Shown: positions 35,651 through 36,726 of the stretch, piece after piece | How the letters are laid out: every line of letters begins with the position of its first letter | Numbering within the stretch: the first letter of the stretch is position 1 | DNA from: Aeromonas schubertii | GTDB taxonomy: Bacteria > Pseudomonadota > Gammaproteobacteria > Enterobacterales > Aeromonadaceae | DNA: 36,726 nt | Direction: 5' to 3' | Assembly (NCBI RefSeq): GCF_000820105.1 | Contig: NZ_CDDB01000053.1 | Location: 1 to 36,726 of the forward strand | Notes under the pieces: model-generated | Told to the model about the DNA's origin: nothing | The model's input: only the letters and a program-made list of their open reading frames with translations | The model's database searches: none | Made by a program: the position numbers and the translations under genes

Positions 35651-36585
35651 GCGGCTCCCTCTCCCTGGCCTGGCCCTGGGCCCTGCTGGCCCTGGCGTTG
35701 CCCCTGCTCATTCGCTTCGGGCTCCCCCCCCTGCGGCCGGCCCGAGCCCTCAGCCACGAGGGGTTTGCCAGACTCTTCGTCACCCCCAGGCGCGGAGAGT
35801 GGCGAGCCGCCCTCGTCTGGGGTGCCTTCATCCTGGCCCTGTGTCGCCCCCTGTGGCGTGATCCTCCCTCCATCGCCTGGCAGCCGAGTCGGGATCTGTT
35901 GGTCGCCATCGATCTCTCCGACAGCATGCGCGCCGAGGACATGCTCGACGAAGGCCGTCAGATGAGCCGCCTCGCCGCCGTCAAGCAGCGCCTCGCCCGG
36001 CTCATCCAGGCGCGGCCCGGGGATCGCATCGCCCTTATCGTCTTCGCCGATCACGCCTACCTGCTCTCCCCCCTGACCCGGGATCACCAGGCTCTGCAGG
36101 CCTTCGGCGAGGAGCTCGACTTCGATCTGGTCGGCCGCACCACGGCCCTGGGGGAGGCCATCGCCCTGGCCCGCGCTCATCAGGACGGTGCCCATCCCGG
36201 GGCCCTGCTGCTGATCACCGACGGGCGCAACACCTCGGGTGACGCGCAGCCGCAGGAGCAGGCCCGCCTGGCCGCCGCCGAGGGGATGGTGCTCTACACC
36301 CTGGGGGTGGGGGCCGACCCCGACACCCCGCTGCTGCCGGCCAACCAGCGCGATCCCAGTGCAGAGCTCGACGAGCCCCTGCTGCGCGAGATCGCCCGGC
36401 TCGGCCATGGCCGCTATTTTCGCGTGCGCTCCATGGCCGATCTGGCCGAGATGCAAGCAGCGCTCGACCGGCTCGAGCCCACCGCCCGTCCCCTGCACCG
36501 GATGAGCGCCGAGCGCGAACTCTACCCCTGGCCTCTGGCGCTGGCCCTGCTGCTGCTCGCGTGGCCGAGGCGGAGATCCTCATGA
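35647..36585 (+). CDS. VWA domain membrane protein, BatA-like
   Basis: A 312-aa inner-membrane protein. Two membrane helices lie near the N-terminus (about 8-25 and 54-68) and one at the C-terminus. The VWA domain between them has a complete MIDAS motif: DLSDS (89-93), a Thr in GRTTALGEA, and LLITDGRN. BatA-type proteins work with MoxR and DUF58 partners in stress tolerance or protein maturation, but no ligand is known. The ATG overlaps the DUF4381 stop (ATGA), and the stop overlaps the next gene in the same way. A longer upstream frame overlaps DUF4381 and is rejected. Confidence 0.9.
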   Translation: MSGSLSLAWPWALLALALPLLIRFGLPPLRPARALSHEGFARLFVTPRRGEWRAALVWGAFILALCRPLWRDPPSIAWQPSRDLLVAIDLSDSMRAEDMLDEGRQMSRLAAVKQRLARLIQARPGDRIALIVFADHAYLLSPLTRDHQALQAFGEELDFDLVGRTTALGEAIALARAHQDGAHPGALLLITDGRNTSGDAQPQEQARLAAAEGMVLYTLGVGADPDTPLLPANQRDPSAELDEPLLREIARLGHGRYFRVRSMADLAEMQAALDRLEPTARPLHRMSAERELYPWPLALALLLLAWPRRRSS

Positions 36586-36726
36586 GTGAGCTCACCCTGC
36601 TAAGACCCGCCTGGCTATTGGCACTCATCCCCTGGCTGCTCTGGTGGTGGCGGGGGCGTCGCCATCAGCCCCTGCTGGCGCCTCCCCTGGCCCACTACCT
36701 CTACGGAGCCCAACCGGCCCCCCGCC
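36582..36726 (+). CDS. Second VWA-type protein (BatB-like), 5' end only
   Basis: The first 48 codons of a gene cut by the right edge. The product starts MSELTLLRPAWLLALIPWLL, followed by tryptophan and arginine residues and a proline-rich stretch. That is the usual opening of the second VWA protein in these operons (often with TPR repeats). The ATG overlaps the previous stop (ATGA). The VWA domain itself lies outside the window, so the assignment rests on position and N-terminal helix. Confidence 0.65.
   Translation, partial: MSELTLLRPAWLLALIPWLLWWWRGRRHQPLLAPPLAHYLYGAQPAPR

Overview
The window looks like a chromosomal segment of an Aeromonas-like gammaproteobacterium. This is inferred from the gene content and the close resemblance of many products to enterobacterial and Vibrio/Shewanella proteins (AroP, CysS, MetE/MetR, FadIJ, YaeQ, DedA, PpsA/PpsR), together with a GC-rich coding style. 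No rRNA or tRNA gene and no CRISPR array was seen. About 33 genes are supported. Almost all are ordinary core metabolism; the accessory part is the first 3.9 kb.

Left end (1-3840): a REP-associated tyrosine transposase (RAYT) gene lies on the minus strand. It is preceded by the 5' end of a second copy cut by the window edge and by a 119-bp tandem duplication of that copy's 5' end and upstream region. A 12-bp REP-like motif occurs five times around these copies. Next to it is a strikingly AT-rich islet with two overlapping genes, an ABC-type ATPase and an HNH nuclease. They have the architecture of a Septu (PtuA/PtuB) anti-phage system. The ATPase has an unusual P-loop in which the glycine before the catalytic lysine is Asn.

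Core block 1 (3895-12050): cysS (minus) diverges from ppiB, a DUF4269 gene and lpxH, which overlap and probably form one operon. An intrinsic terminator sits inside the start of the DUF4269 gene. Then come a small unknown gene and an MCP chemoreceptor on either side of a perfect FNR-type palindrome, a long PhnA-type protein and a secreted subtilisin.

Core block 2 (12071-21270): ppsA and its regulator ppsR are divergent, with a LacI-family-type palindrome and a leftward terminator between them. They are followed by aroP, a TDT/SLAC1-family transporter divergent from a YeiE-like LysR regulator (possible sulfite efflux), a DUF1439 lipoprotein and a solitary glgC.

Core block 3 (21422-29632): an unknown 170-aa gene, then metE and metR sharing a regulatory region with MetJ- and MetR-type sites, dadA, dedA, and a 90-aa gene behind a 20-bp palindrome that resembles a lux box. 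An AEC carrier, yaeQ and a small membrane protein follow.

Core block 4 (29748-36726): fadI-fadJ (anaerobic-type beta-oxidation, minus) diverge from a tightly overlapping moxR-DUF58-DUF4381-VWA-VWA operon that runs off the right edge.
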